NCBI RefSeq assembly: GCF_024343775.1
Contig: NZ_RJUF01000029.1
Coordinates: 1-44,409 of the forward strand
Direction of reading: 5' to 3'
From: Lacihabitans soyangensis
GTDB taxonomy: Bacteria; Bacteroidota; Bacteroidia; Cytophagales; Spirosomataceae
Length of the DNA stretch: 44,409 nucleotides
Shown piece after piece: positions 7,397 to 15,485 of the stretch (the first letter of the stretch is position 1; the number at the start of each line of letters is the position of its first letter). The position numbers were made by a program, and so were the translations under genes. The notes below the pieces were generated by a model. That model saw nothing but the letters and a program-made list of their open reading frames with translations. It ran no database searches and was not told the DNA's origin.

Positions 7397-8221
7397 TTAG
7401 AATAGAGGTTCATCTTCTCTTTTCCAAGTAATGACTTTGGTGTTTTGTTTTAGGTACCACAAGGCTCCCATTAAAGCAAAAATAGCCAAAACCCAAACTA
7501 CATAATATACGGTGTGTGATGGAAGAATCTCGTTTTTATAAAAGTTATAGTTGAACTGCTGAATATCAAATACCCCCCTGTAAAAATAATCGGGCATGTA
7601 CATCATGGTAGATGTAAGCAGAACCATCAAAAATGATGCCGTACGATAATACACATAAAGTAAAATCATGGATTGAATTATCATAGAAGTTACTGCGGCG
7701 GGCATATAGAACACAATACAAATGAACGATATGGCTATCATTGACTTCTTTAAATTGTAGTTTCTGAGCAATCCATGCCCGATTACTCCTATTTGAAAGA
7801 TCATCATGGAGATGTTTAGGATAGTGGTAAACCACCAAGTTCGGCTTATACCTTCCAATTTGTTCATCATCTCTTTATTTATGAAATAATCCATAAAAAG
7901 ACTTGCAATAATATTCCATAACATGGCTATTACAAACAAAATCAATAAAACCTTTGGAGCAACTTTGGCAAAATATGGCAATTCTTTTTTGTTGATAAAA
8001 AAGCCTATCAAGGCGAAAGTCAAGAAACTTAGAACCATGACTATCATCACCAAATCCACCGAGTTGCTCATTGAGATAGGTTCTTTAGACACAGCGGATG
8101 TTATGCCATAACCAAAGCCCAACAAAAACATGAGTGCGACAGAGGAAAACATAAGTATCCAAGCTGTACCGATGGTCATTCCCGTTTTCTTTTTTATCAA
8201 GTCCAAATCGTCCATTGCCAA
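7397..8221 (-). CDS. Polytopic membrane protein, paralogue of 9090-9911; possibly a catalytically dead CPBP-like protein
   Basis: The 274-residue protein has about seven hydrophobic segments and shares GMTIG(I/T)AW, a GHGLLRNY motif near residue 148, and YYRT(A/G)SF with its paralogue at 9090-9911. The order GHGLLRNY - helix - YYRTASFLMVLLTS resembles motifs 1 and 4 of CPBP (CAAX-like) intramembrane proteases. However, the EExxxR and His residues needed for catalysis are absent, so any relation would be to an inactive form (inference). It lies 51 bases after the DUF975 gene and is followed by the decayed copy, so it is in the operon controlled by the promoter at 8894-8989. Confidence 0.7.
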   Translation of the reverse strand: MAMDDLDLIKKKTGMTIGTAWILMFSSVALMFLLGFGYGITSAVSKEPISMSNSVDLVMIVMVLSFLTFALIGFFINKKELPYFAKVAPKVLLILFVIAMLWNIIASLFMDYFINKEMMNKLEGISRTWWFTTILNISMMIFQIGVIGHGLLRNYNLKKSMIAISFICIVFYMPAAVTSMIIQSMILLYVYYRTASFLMVLLTSTMMYMPDYFYRGVFDIQQFNYNFYKNEILPSHTVYYVVWVLAIFALMGALWYLKQNTKVITWKREDEPLF

Positions 8222-8272
8222 ACAGGTTTAATTGATTTTTGCAAAATTAAAAACAAACATTACAATTCATAC

Positions 8273-8869
8273 TTATATTTTTTGATCGTACTTTGATTTC
8301 ACATCCTCATAAAATTCAGCGTTGGCAGTTTGGAAGTAAGGAACTAAAAACAAGAAACCAATACCTACTGTCAAAAGGCTTAAAATGAACCAGCCCGTGA
8401 ATCTCAAAATCAATCTGAAGTATTTCCATTTGTGGCCGTACATCATTCTTTTGCTCAATTTCAAGACCTCGTAAGCACTTATGTTCGGATTGTCCACAAT
8501 AATGAAATAAATCATGGCATAAGACAGCAACGCCACTATACCTGGTATAATCAACAAGAAAGACCAAAGAATTACGAAAACCATGGCTAACAAAGAAGCC
8601 AGCAAGGCTGTTCCGAATCTACTGAAACCTTTGAACATAAGGTCAACGCTCAAAGGCTCATTACGAGCAACCGATAAATAAAAGAATGCAAAACCAACTG
8701 AAAACACTCCTTCGAACAATAGAGAGCCAAGTCCGCTCATACCTAATTTTTCAAAGACTGCTTCAATAACATAAATGCTAACCAAATAGATAATAAAAGC
8801 GAACACTGCTACGTCCCATTTGCCAATTAGTGCTGTTCTAGCAGATTTCATTAAAATAGAATTTTTCAT
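8273..8869 (-). CDS. DUF975 family membrane protein
   Basis: The 198-residue protein begins SARTALIGKWDVAVF and contains the family features LLIIPGIVALLSYAMIYFII, DNPNISAYEVLKLSKRMM, GHKWKYF, and GWFILSLLTVGIGFLFLVPY followed by AEFYED. DUF975 proteins are multi-helix membrane proteins of unknown function, common in Firmicutes and Bacteroidota. Four to five membrane segments are visible. It is the first gene behind a repeat-bearing promoter with the shared leader hairpin and is followed by a paralogous polytopic protein and its decayed copy. Confidence 0.85.
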   Translation of the reverse strand: MKNSILMKSARTALIGKWDVAVFAFIIYLVSIYVIEAVFEKLGMSGLGSLLFEGVFSVGFAFFYLSVARNEPLSVDLMFKGFSRFGTALLASLLAMVFVILWSFLLIIPGIVALLSYAMIYFIIVDNPNISAYEVLKLSKRMMYGHKWKYFRLILRFTGWFILSLLTVGIGFLFLVPYFQTANAEFYEDVKSKYDQKI

Positions 8870-8893
8870 TTTTTTGATGTTTAATTGTTAGTT

Positions 8894-8989
8894 CAAAAGG
8901 ACTTTCCCTTTGTTTGATGATTCAAAAGTATAGCCCAAAATCCTCCACCAAAAACACATGTGACCAACTCGGCAAAGATTGGGATAAAA
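8894..8989 (-). promoter_or_regulatory. LytTR-type promoter and leader hairpin upstream of the DUF975 gene
   Basis: On the minus strand: TTTTATCCC (8989-8981), a 12-bp spacer, GTTGGTCAC (8968-8960), 7 bp, TTTG (8952-8949), 18 bp, TACTTTTG (8930-8923). Then follow ATCATCAAA and a hairpin CAAAGGG-AAAGT-CCTTTTG (8912-8894), in which one A-U pair of the other copies is replaced by G-U, so pairing is kept. Confidence 0.74.
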
Positions 8990-9089
8990 CTAAGAAACCA
9001 TGGGAAAGAGATCTGGAAATTATATTCTCTTTTCAATTGACACACAATTCAATCGTGGATAATAGCAAAATATAAATGAGGTGTATAGA

Positions 9090-9911
9090 CTAAAAAATAG
9101 AGAAACTATCGTCTTTTTGCCATTGAATTTTAGGGGAAATCCTTTTTAGAACAAGCATACTTCCTAATAATAAGAGAAAAGCGAGAATACAAAAAATATA
9201 ATAGGTGGATGCCGACTGGAAAATTGTTTGCTTATAGTAATTAAAGTTAGGTTCCTGGATATTTAGAAGTTCCCTTAAAAAATAATCAATCGTTTGAATA
9301 ATCCACGATGTCGATAAGACTAGAAAAAACGAACCTGTCCTATAATAAATTAAAAAAAGAAGAGAGGTTTGAATGACCATTGAAACTACAGCCACCGGAA
9401 TATAATAAGCGATGCAAACAAATGAAACGGCCACTAAAGCCTTGTTAAATGGGTAGTTGCGAAGCAAACCATGGCCCAAAATCCCAATTTGAAAAATAGC
9501 CATTGCACTAGATAAAATTAATCCGAACCACCAGGTACCAGTAATCTTCCTCTGTTTAAACATATCGACATTAATAACATAATGCTCTGTCAATAGACTG
9601 CTTAAAAAACTCCACAGCAATCCTATAATTATGGTAATTATGAGTACCTTCAGAGTGATTTTGTTATTCTTCGGAAACTCCTTTTGGTTTAAAAAAAAGC
9701 CAACGATTGAATAAATAAAAAAACTTATTACTAAGGCGACTGATGAATAATCCAAAAGATCACTTGAGCGAACATTGATTGAGTTGGACATTATATAAAG
9801 ACCCATAAGATAACCGACTAGAACAACTGAAAGCATTGAAAAAAACATTAATAACCAGGCTATGCCAATCGTCATGCCCTTTCTCTTTTTCAAAAACTCC
9901 AATTCGTTCAT
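9090..9911 (-). CDS. Polytopic membrane protein, paralogue of 7397-8221; possibly a catalytically dead CPBP-like protein
   Basis: The 273-residue protein has about seven hydrophobic segments. It shares the start (KKRKGMTIGIAWLLMF), the central GILGHGLLRNY and YYRTGSFFLVLSTSW with its paralogue. As there, the layout resembles CPBP intramembrane proteases without the EExxxR and His ligands. A TAGTTTTG box at 9956-9949 lies 38 bases upstream of the start, but without a good -33 element or the direct repeats; it may also be read through from the lipoprotein genes upstream. Function unknown. Confidence 0.7.
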   Translation of the reverse strand: MNELEFLKKRKGMTIGIAWLLMFFSMLSVVLVGYLMGLYIMSNSINVRSSDLLDYSSVALVISFFIYSIVGFFLNQKEFPKNNKITLKVLIITIIIGLLWSFLSSLLTEHYVINVDMFKQRKITGTWWFGLILSSAMAIFQIGILGHGLLRNYPFNKALVAVSFVCIAYYIPVAVVSMVIQTSLLFLIYYRTGSFFLVLSTSWIIQTIDYFLRELLNIQEPNFNYYKQTIFQSASTYYIFCILAFLLLLGSMLVLKRISPKIQWQKDDSFSIF

Positions 9912-10009
9912 TTCGTGCGTCTTTTGTCGTTTATTCCTTGTAGCATTGCAAAACTAAGTAAAACATTTATTGCGTTATAACGAGGAATGAAAAAAATCTA
10001 TTCTTCTCC

Positions 10010-10192
10010 TCAACTCAAGTCCTTCTCCAAAGTGATGTAAGCCGTTGGCATCCACCACATGTTGACTCCAAAAGAGACAGACACTATCTTATGACCATTG
10101 GCCGTGGAGGCATTGAGAAAACGCTCGACTCTTTCCTTTAAATTATCGGTAGACCACATGGTGTACATTTTGTTTATTTCGTATTTTTTCAT
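10010..10192 (-). CDS. Small DUF4177-like protein
   Basis: The 60-residue protein starts MKKYEINKMYTMWS and has the pattern of the small alpha/beta DUF4177 fold: an N-terminal strand, a helix with LKERVERFLNASTANGHKIVSVS, and a C-terminal strand. No signal peptide is present. It occupies the position after the lipoprotein gene at 10293-10529, separated by about 100 bases containing an intergenic repeat. Assignment to DUF4177 is by overall pattern only, and its function is unknown. Confidence 0.55.
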   Translation of the reverse strand: MKKYEINKMYTMWSTDNLKERVERFLNASTANGHKIVSVSFGVNMWWMPTAYITLEKDLS

Positions 10193-10230
10193 GATGTTTT
10201 ATTTTTAATTCTTTACCGACTTCGAAACTC

Positions 10231-10280
10231 AATTATTACACTGAGTTCCATAAAGAAGGCACGAAGTTTCACTTTGGAAT
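10231..10280. repeat. Intergenic ACACGAAGTTTCAC-type repeat, copy 2
   Basis: AATTATTACACTGAGTTCC, then GGCACGAAGTTTCACTTTGG, matches the spacer at 6223-6270 and occupies the equivalent position just downstream of a lipoprotein gene. A shorter trace (GAATTATTACGC) lies between 10529 and 10607. This supports segmental duplication within the locus. Confidence 0.5.
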
Positions 10281-10292
10281 TGATGTTTAATT

Positions 10293-10529
10293 TTACAGCT
10301 CAAGTTTGTTTTCTACTACAGAAATTGTCTCCGTTTTAACTGTTGAATTTATGCTTTCTCCGGTCTTTACACTTGGTCTTTTTTGAGTGGCAAATTCTGG
10401 CTCCATTAGATCTATTGTTTCGGTTATACCGTCTGAGTAAATGCCTTGAGGCTTAATTTCGTTTTGCTCGCATGAAGCAAAAAATACAGTGGAAAATACT
10501 AATCCGGCGATGATGCTTAACTTTTTCAT
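10293..10529 (-). CDS. Small lipoprotein, LytTR-locus family
   Basis: The 78-residue precursor has the family signal peptide and lipobox (FFASC, Cys20) and a short mature region with MEPEF, QKRPSVK and a terminal VENKLEL. It is close to the protein encoded at 10607-10840, from which it is separated by 77 bases with no repeat-bearing promoter, so the two are probably co-transcribed. Predicted to be lipid-anchored in the envelope. Function unknown. Confidence 0.8.
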   Translation of the reverse strand: MKKLSIIAGLVFSTVFFASCEQNEIKPQGIYSDGITETIDLMEPEFATQKRPSVKTGESINSTVKTETISVVENKLEL

Positions 10530-10606
10530 GTTGCTTGTTTTATGATTATTTTGTTTTTGGTACTACTTTTCTGATTTTGACAATGAATTATTACGCTTAC
10601 CGTCTT

Positions 10607-10840
10607 TTATTGCTCAAGTTTGTTTTCTACTACTGAAATTGTCTCTGTCGAGCTAGGTACTATCGTGCTTTCTGCGTTTTTTAGAGCTGGTCTTTTTTGA
10701 GCGGCAAATTCTGGTTCTACGAAATCTGCTGGTTGTGCTGCGGTTGAATAGTTAACTTGAGGCACAACTTCGTTGCTCTCACATGAAGCAAAAAATACAG
10801 TTGTAAATACTAATCCGGCGATGATGCTTAACTTTTTCAT
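10607..10840 (-). CDS. Small lipoprotein, LytTR-locus family
   Basis: The 77-residue precursor has a signal peptide identical to that of the 6284-6520 product, Cys20, and a mature part containing PADFVEPEF and ending VENKLEQ. It is the first gene behind the fourth repeat-bearing promoter (10871-10966), followed by a second lipoprotein and the DUF4177-like gene. High Pro/Ser/Thr/Glu content and no predicted fold suggest a flexible surface or periplasmic tether. Function unknown. Confidence 0.82.
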   Translation of the reverse strand: MKKLSIIAGLVFTTVFFASCESNEVVPQVNYSTAAQPADFVEPEFAAQKRPALKNAESTIVPSSTETISVVENKLEQ

Positions 10841-10870
10841 GATGTTCTATTTTTTATTTTTTTAAAGTTT

Positions 10871-10966
10871 CAAAAGGCGTTTCCTTTTGTTTGATGATTC
10901 AAAACTATAGCCTAAAAACTGACTCCAAAAACACAAGTGACGAACTCGTACTACTTTGGGATGAAC
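10871..10966 (-). promoter_or_regulatory. LytTR-type promoter and leader hairpin upstream of the lipoprotein operon
   Basis: On the minus strand: GTTCATCCC (10966-10958), a 12-bp spacer, GTTCGTCAC (10945-10937), 7 bp, TTTG (10929-10926), 18 bp, TAGTTTTG (10907-10900). Then follow ATCATCAAA and a hairpin CAAAAGG-AAACG-CCTTTTG (10889-10871). Both 9-mers contain GTTC(A/G)T, a good fit to the known LytTR core. This is the best-conserved of the four copies. Confidence 0.76.
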
Positions 10967-11072
10967 CCTCAAAATCATGTGAAAAGCCTATCATTCTTAA
11001 AATATTCGGTATCCAAAATCCCAATACATCGTCATAATTTTAGTTTTCTTTTACCAAACCACCATAAAACAG

Positions 11073-11080
11073 TAATTTTG
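11073..11080 (+). promoter_or_regulatory. -7 promoter box of cca, start codon very close
   Basis: TAATTTTG followed by C matches the TAnnTTTGC form also seen before metY, gcvP and the ABC-F gene. A TTTT at 11049-11052 lies 20 bases upstream and could be the -33 element. Only five bases separate the box from the ATG at 11086, so the transcript would be leaderless or nearly so. Confidence 0.5.
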
Positions 11081-11085
11081 CAGGA

Positions 11086-12525
11086 ATGAAAAATAATTTC
11101 AAAGAAGAAATAAGCAGCAACCCCATTTTTACTTTGGTATCGGTGGCTTCTAAAAGCCTTGATATAGATAGCTATGTGGTGGGTGGATACGTTAGAGACC
11201 TGATTTTAAATAGACCCAACAAGGATATAGATTTTGTGTGTGTTGGTAGCGGTATAGAACTTGCGAGAAAAACGGCAGCCATTATTGACGTAGATTTGCC
11301 CGTTAATTATTTTAAGAATTTCGGCACGGCACAGTTTAATTTTGGCGAGTATGACATAGAATTTGTTGGTGCTAGAAAGGAATCTTACCGTTCAGATTCC
11401 AGAAAACCATTGGTAGAAAACGGTACTTTATCTGAGGATCAACATCGCCGCGATTTCACCATCAACGCCATGGGCATTTCGCTGAACCCCGAAAACTTCG
11501 GAGAACTGGTTGACCCTTTTGGTGGTGTGTCTGATATCGAAAACAAAATAATTAAGACGCCACTTGACCCCGAAACCACATTTTCGGATGACCCATTACG
11601 CATGATGCGGGCCATAAGATTTGCATCGCAACTGGGTTTTGACATAGAAGCCAACACGTTTATGGCCATCAAAGCCATGGCGAGCAGAATAGAAATCATT
11701 TCGCAGGAGAGAATAACAGATGAATTGAACAAAATAATTCTGTCCAAAACACCCTCTTATGGCTTTAAACTTTTGCAACAAACCGGCCTTCTTTCCCTCA
11801 TTTTCCCAGAATTGGTCAATCTTATGGGTGTTGAAACCATGGACGGCAAAGGCCATAAAGACAATTTCTATCATACCTTGCAGGTTTTGGATAATCTGTC
11901 TGCCAATTCGGACGACCTTTGGGTACGTTGGGCGGCTATTTTGCATGATATAGCCAAGCCCGCCACCAAACGATTTCATCCTAAAAACGGCTGGTCGTTT
12001 CATGGTCACGAGGAACTTGGAGCCAGATGGGTGAAAGGAATTTTCCGCAAAATGAAACTGCCTTTGGACGAAAAAATGCGAAAAGTGGCCAACTTGGTGC
12101 GTCTGCATTTACGTCCGATAGCTTTAGCCAAAGAAGGCATAACCGATTCAGCAGTAAGGCGTTTATTGGTTGAAGCCGGTGAAGACATTGAGAATCTGAT
12201 GTTACTTTGTAGAGCAGATATCACCTCAAAAGACCAAACAAGAGTCAGGAAATACCTCAAAAACTTCGACAAAGTAGAGGAGTTGCTAATAGAAATTGAA
12301 GAAAAAGACAAACTTCGCAGCTTCCAACCGGTTATGACCGGCGAAATCATCATGTCAGTCTTTGGATTACAACCTTCTAAAGAGGTAGGAATTTTGAAAA
12401 ACGAAGTCAGAGAAGCCATCTTAGACTGTAAAATAGAAAACACCATGGAAGCCTCTTATCAATTACTGATAGAAATGGGAGAAAAAATGGGATTTATTCC
12501 ACTCAAAAAATTAGAAGAACTTTAA
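11086..12525 (+). CDS. cca: CCA tRNA nucleotidyltransferase (class II, with HD domain)
   Basis: This 479-residue enzyme adds or repairs the 3' CCA end of tRNAs. The class II polymerase-beta head is clear: GG at 33-34 (VVGGYVRDL), metal-binding D47 and D49 (DIDF), RRDFTINAM at 121-129, and DDPLRMMRAIRFA at 168-180. The C-terminal HD phosphohydrolase domain has H287-D288 in ILHDIAKPA and upstream H257/H263, suggesting the bacterial variant with an added HD domain. It overlaps the convergent DUF2851 gene by four bases at their stops. Confidence 0.95.
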   Translation: MKNNFKEEISSNPIFTLVSVASKSLDIDSYVVGGYVRDLILNRPNKDIDFVCVGSGIELARKTAAIIDVDLPVNYFKNFGTAQFNFGEYDIEFVGARKESYRSDSRKPLVENGTLSEDQHRRDFTINAMGISLNPENFGELVDPFGGVSDIENKIIKTPLDPETTFSDDPLRMMRAIRFASQLGFDIEANTFMAIKAMASRIEIISQERITDELNKIILSKTPSYGFKLLQQTGLLSLIFPELVNLMGVETMDGKGHKDNFYHTLQVLDNLSANSDDLWVRWAAILHDIAKPATKRFHPKNGWSFHGHEELGARWVKGIFRKMKLPLDEKMRKVANLVRLHLRPIALAKEGITDSAVRRLLVEAGEDIENLMLLCRADITSKDQTRVRKYLKNFDKVEELLIEIEEKDKLRSFQPVMTGEIIMSVFGLQPSKEVGILKNEVREAILDCKIENTMEASYQLLIEMGEKMGFIPLKKLEEL

Positions 12526-13802
12526 GCTTTTTTCAAAATTTCGACCCCAATGGCACATTGGGTGCATCTTTTGTGTGAGCAAAAATAGTTAAACTGCTCA
12601 ATCAAAGCTTGGGAATCAAACGCCGAAGAACATTTAAAACCTAAATTTTGCCAAATTTTGGTGATGAAATTCTGCTCAGGCTTAATGGTTTCCAATATTT
12701 TTATCGCCTTTTCAAAATAGCCGTAGTCGTCAGTTTTTTCAGAATAAAAAGCCAAAAGCTGCACTGAAGTATTTATCAAAAGGTTTTCGATAGAAGACTT
12801 ACCGATTCCATGAAGCTCATTATCAGACTTCTTACCGATATCGTAATGCTGCTGCCAATATTCTGATGGTAGCACTTGCAGTGCTTTTTCTATACTTTCT
12901 TTGCTAGCATCTTCTACAAATAAAGAGAACAAACCTTGGGCTTGATTTAGAACTGCTGCCAACTGCGAAATCCTGACAGTAGGAAAATTCCCCAAACGAG
13001 TACGTAGAAACCGCCACTCACGTCTTTCCATTTTCTGCGATAACAAGCCATATTTCGTTGCCAAAAACTGATATTCTTTCGCCAAACTCACTGAATATTC
13101 GTCATTTGGTTCATCTAAAAAACCTGCTTGTCCAAACATCAAAGCCTCTATTTGTGATAAATTCCCGCGGTGTTTCTGTATTATTTTGTAGGGTAAAACC
13201 TCTGCTAATCGCAAGAAAGCTATAGAATTAAGTTTAAATCCCATGTTTCTAGCAAAGACTCTGTAGGCCAATTCTTCAAAATCTGCATTCGTTGATTCCA
13301 GAATCTCCTTCAAACCCTCAGACTTTTGTTGAAGTCTATGAGCCAAAGCTTTTTCTATCATCGATATTTTGGCTAAATCACTGACCTCCTTTAAATTATG
13401 CTGGCAAGGTATTTCGGTAGTGTTTTTTAGTAAATTTTCATATTTACGAAGGGTATCTTTGAATACCAAATCCTTTATCTCCAAGGTCGGAATAGTGGTA
13501 TTGTCTGACCTAAAAACTTCTTCGTCATGGTCCCAAACCACATGTAGAATCACGTTTTCGTAAGCTGTATCTAACTGATGCTGATGTTTGTTCCAGTCCG
13601 AAGATTTGATGTGAATCTCCACTTTGCCAGCCCACTCCATCTGTCCAATACTAACACGAGCATTTTCAAAATCCGGCCCAGAATTGCTGTTTCTATAGCC
13701 AGGCTTTAGAACTGTTAATAATTGACCATCAGTCGTTTTAAGATTATTTTTGTCGAATTGTTGATACTGCCAAGTATAGTGGATAAAGTCTTCGTTTTTC
13801 AT
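12522..13802 (-). CDS. DUF2851 family protein
   Basis: This is about 426 residues from the ATG at 13802. A longer frame starts at a TTG (13823), but the ATG gives the family-typical MKNEDFIHYTWQ start. Family features include NSNSGPDFENARVSIG, WAGKVEIHIKSSDW and a C-terminal cysteine cluster (CSHKRCTQC) that may bind metal. DUF2851 is a conserved Bacteroidota protein of unknown function, with a region resembling a nuclease-like fold; that link is tentative. It is convergent with cca. Confidence 0.85.
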   Translation of the reverse strand: MKNEDFIHYTWQYQQFDKNNLKTTDGQLLTVLKPGYRNSNSGPDFENARVSIGQMEWAGKVEIHIKSSDWNKHQHQLDTAYENVILHVVWDHDEEVFRSDNTTIPTLEIKDLVFKDTLRKYENLLKNTTEIPCQHNLKEVSDLAKISMIEKALAHRLQQKSEGLKEILESTNADFEELAYRVFARNMGFKLNSIAFLRLAEVLPYKIIQKHRGNLSQIEALMFGQAGFLDEPNDEYSVSLAKEYQFLATKYGLLSQKMERREWRFLRTRLGNFPTVRISQLAAVLNQAQGLFSLFVEDASKESIEKALQVLPSEYWQQHYDIGKKSDNELHGIGKSSIENLLINTSVQLLAFYSEKTDDYGYFEKAIKILETIKPEQNFITKIWQNLGFKCSSAFDSQALIEQFNYFCSHKRCTQCAIGVEILKKA

Positions 13803-13887
13803 ATTTTCAATATTTACCGTCAAGCCGCTTGGAGGCCATATTTATCGAATTTCATTCTATATTTCATAAATTGAAAATAAAACTATT

Positions 13888-14712
13888 TCAAATCCAATCC
13901 AAACATATCTCCATTTCGGCTTGAACTTTTTGTGTCTCTATTCTTGCTTTTTCAGCAAAATCTTCGCCAGACGATGCATAAATTATGGCTCTAGATGAGT
14001 TTACTAAAAGACCGCAAGTACTGTTCATGCCGTATTTGCTCACTTCTTCCAAACTACCGCCTTGTGCTCCCACTCCAGGTATGAGCAGAAAATGCTCAGG
14101 TACTATTTTCCTGATGCCCACCAAGCTTTCGGTCTGCGTGGCACCGACTACGTACATCATATTTTCATCATTTCCCCATTCCTGAGACTTTTCGAGCACT
14201 TTTTCAAACAATTTTTGCCCAGAACTAAGCTCCGAAAACTCGAAATCTTGACTACCAACGTTGGAAGTTAATGCCAATAAAATCACCCATTTGTTTTTAA
14301 ACTCAAGAAAAGGCTGCACCGAATCAGCACCCATATAAGGAGCCACAGTAACAGAATCAAACGACATCCCAGACGAAGTTTCATCAAAAAAAGCCCTCGC
14401 ATACAAACTGGAAGTATTGCCAATATCACCACGTTTAGCATCTGCTATGGAGAAACAATCTTTAGGAATATAATCTAAAGTCTTTCTTAGACTTTCCCAG
14501 CCACGAGGTCCGAGGGCTTCATAAAACGCAATATTCGGTTTGTAAGAAACACAAAACTCCGAGGTGGCATCGATAATCGCCTTGTTAAATTCGAAAATTG
14601 GGTCTTCTAAACCCAACAAATGCTCTGGTATTTTTTTGATATCGGTGTCTAAACCTACACACAAATAGGATTTCTTTATCTTAATCTGCTCAAAAAGCTC
14701 TGCTTTGGTCAT
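13888..14712 (-). CDS. pyrF: Orotidine 5'-phosphate decarboxylase (PyrF, long subfamily)
   Basis: The 274-residue enzyme decarboxylates OMP to UMP, the last step of de novo pyrimidine synthesis. Substrate-binding and catalytic motifs are visible: YLCVGLDTD near residue 16, the catalytic [10 protein letters not shown] (D91, K93, D96), VAPYMGADS, and the late PGVGAQGG phosphate-binding loop. The length fits the longer PyrF subfamily found in Bacteroidota rather than the ~230-residue form. It is monocistronic and divergent from rfbC; the 242-base intergenic region shows no distinctive element by eye. Confidence 0.95.
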   Translation of the reverse strand: MTKAELFEQIKIKKSYLCVGLDTDIKKIPEHLLGLEDPIFEFNKAIIDATSEFCVSYKPNIAFYEALGPRGWESLRKTLDYIPKDCFSIADAKRGDIGNTSSLYARAFFDETSSGMSFDSVTVAPYMGADSVQPFLEFKNKWVILLALTSNVGSQDFEFSELSSGQKLFEKVLEKSQEWGNDENMMYVVGATQTESLVGIRKIVPEHFLLIPGVGAQGGSLEEVSKYGMNSTCGLLVNSSRAIIYASSGEDFAEKARIETQKVQAEMEICLDWI

Positions 14713-14954
14713 CTAAAACTAAAATTTTAATAAAATAAACGCTTTATATTCTTTTATTCAAAAAATCATAAAATTCTATTTTTCACTAAACAATTGTCCC
14801 GAATCAAAACTTCGAGGTAATATTCACTTAACCAAGCAGTTGAAGCGTTTACAGAAAAAATATTATTCTGTAAAATGCATATCAGACAGTCAAAAAATTA
14901 TATTTTAGACAAATAATCTTTAAATTTACGTCGAAATTATACTTAACATAAAAA

Positions 14955-15485
14955 ATGGAGTTTAGGGAAACCAAAATTAAAGGATTGTTTGAAATTACAC
15001 CGAGGGTTTTTCATGACGAGCGAGGATACTTTTTTGAGACTTTTAGTGAGAAACTATTCAAAGCACATGTAGCCGATGTGACATTTGTACAAGACAACCA
15101 ATCTTTCTCTACCAAAGGTGTTCTCCGTGGACTACATTTGCAGAAGTCACCCTTTGCCCAAGGAAAGTTAGTTAGGGTTATTTCAGGAAAAGTTATAGAT
15201 ATTGCTGTAGATATTAGACCAGACTCCCCTACTTTTGGTCAATACGAGTCGTTTTTACTCACTGCCGAAAAACAAAACATGGTGTATGTTCCAGAAGGTT
15301 TTGCTCATGGATTTGCGACTTTGGAAGATGCCATCTTTGTATATAAATGCTCCAACTACTACGACAAAGCCTCTGAAGCAGGGATAATATACAACGACCC
15401 CGAGCTCAATATCAATTGGAGCATAGAAAATCCCATCGTTTCTGAAAAAGATTTAGAACTTCCTACACTTAAAGAACTTTTGTAA
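14955..15485 (+). CDS. rfbC: dTDP-4-dehydrorhamnose 3,5-epimerase
   Basis: The 176-residue cupin epimerises dTDP-4-keto-6-deoxyglucose at C3 and C5 in dTDP-L-rhamnose synthesis. Family motifs include HDERGYFFETF, VLRGLHLQ with the catalytic base H61, VIDIAVDIRPDSPTFG and VPEGFAHGF. Length is normal. The other rfb genes are not adjacent, and the next gene downstream is a PHP/CpsB-like protein, which also belongs to polysaccharide metabolism in many genomes. A 12-bp inverted repeat directly after the stop may terminate it. Confidence 0.95.
   Translation: MEFRETKIKGLFEITPRVFHDERGYFFETFSEKLFKAHVADVTFVQDNQSFSTKGVLRGLHLQKSPFAQGKLVRVISGKVIDIAVDIRPDSPTFGQYESFLLTAEKQNMVYVPEGFAHGFATLEDAIFVYKCSNYYDKASEAGIIYNDPELNINWSIENPIVSEKDLELPTLKELL

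Noticed and set aside
11596-12446. Minus-strand frames across cca
   Set aside because: They are antisense shadows of a fully conserved enzyme; no start context or domain pattern.
13803-13823. TTG start for the DUF2851 gene
   Set aside because: The ATG at 13802 gives the family-typical N-terminus; the added seven residues are not supported.
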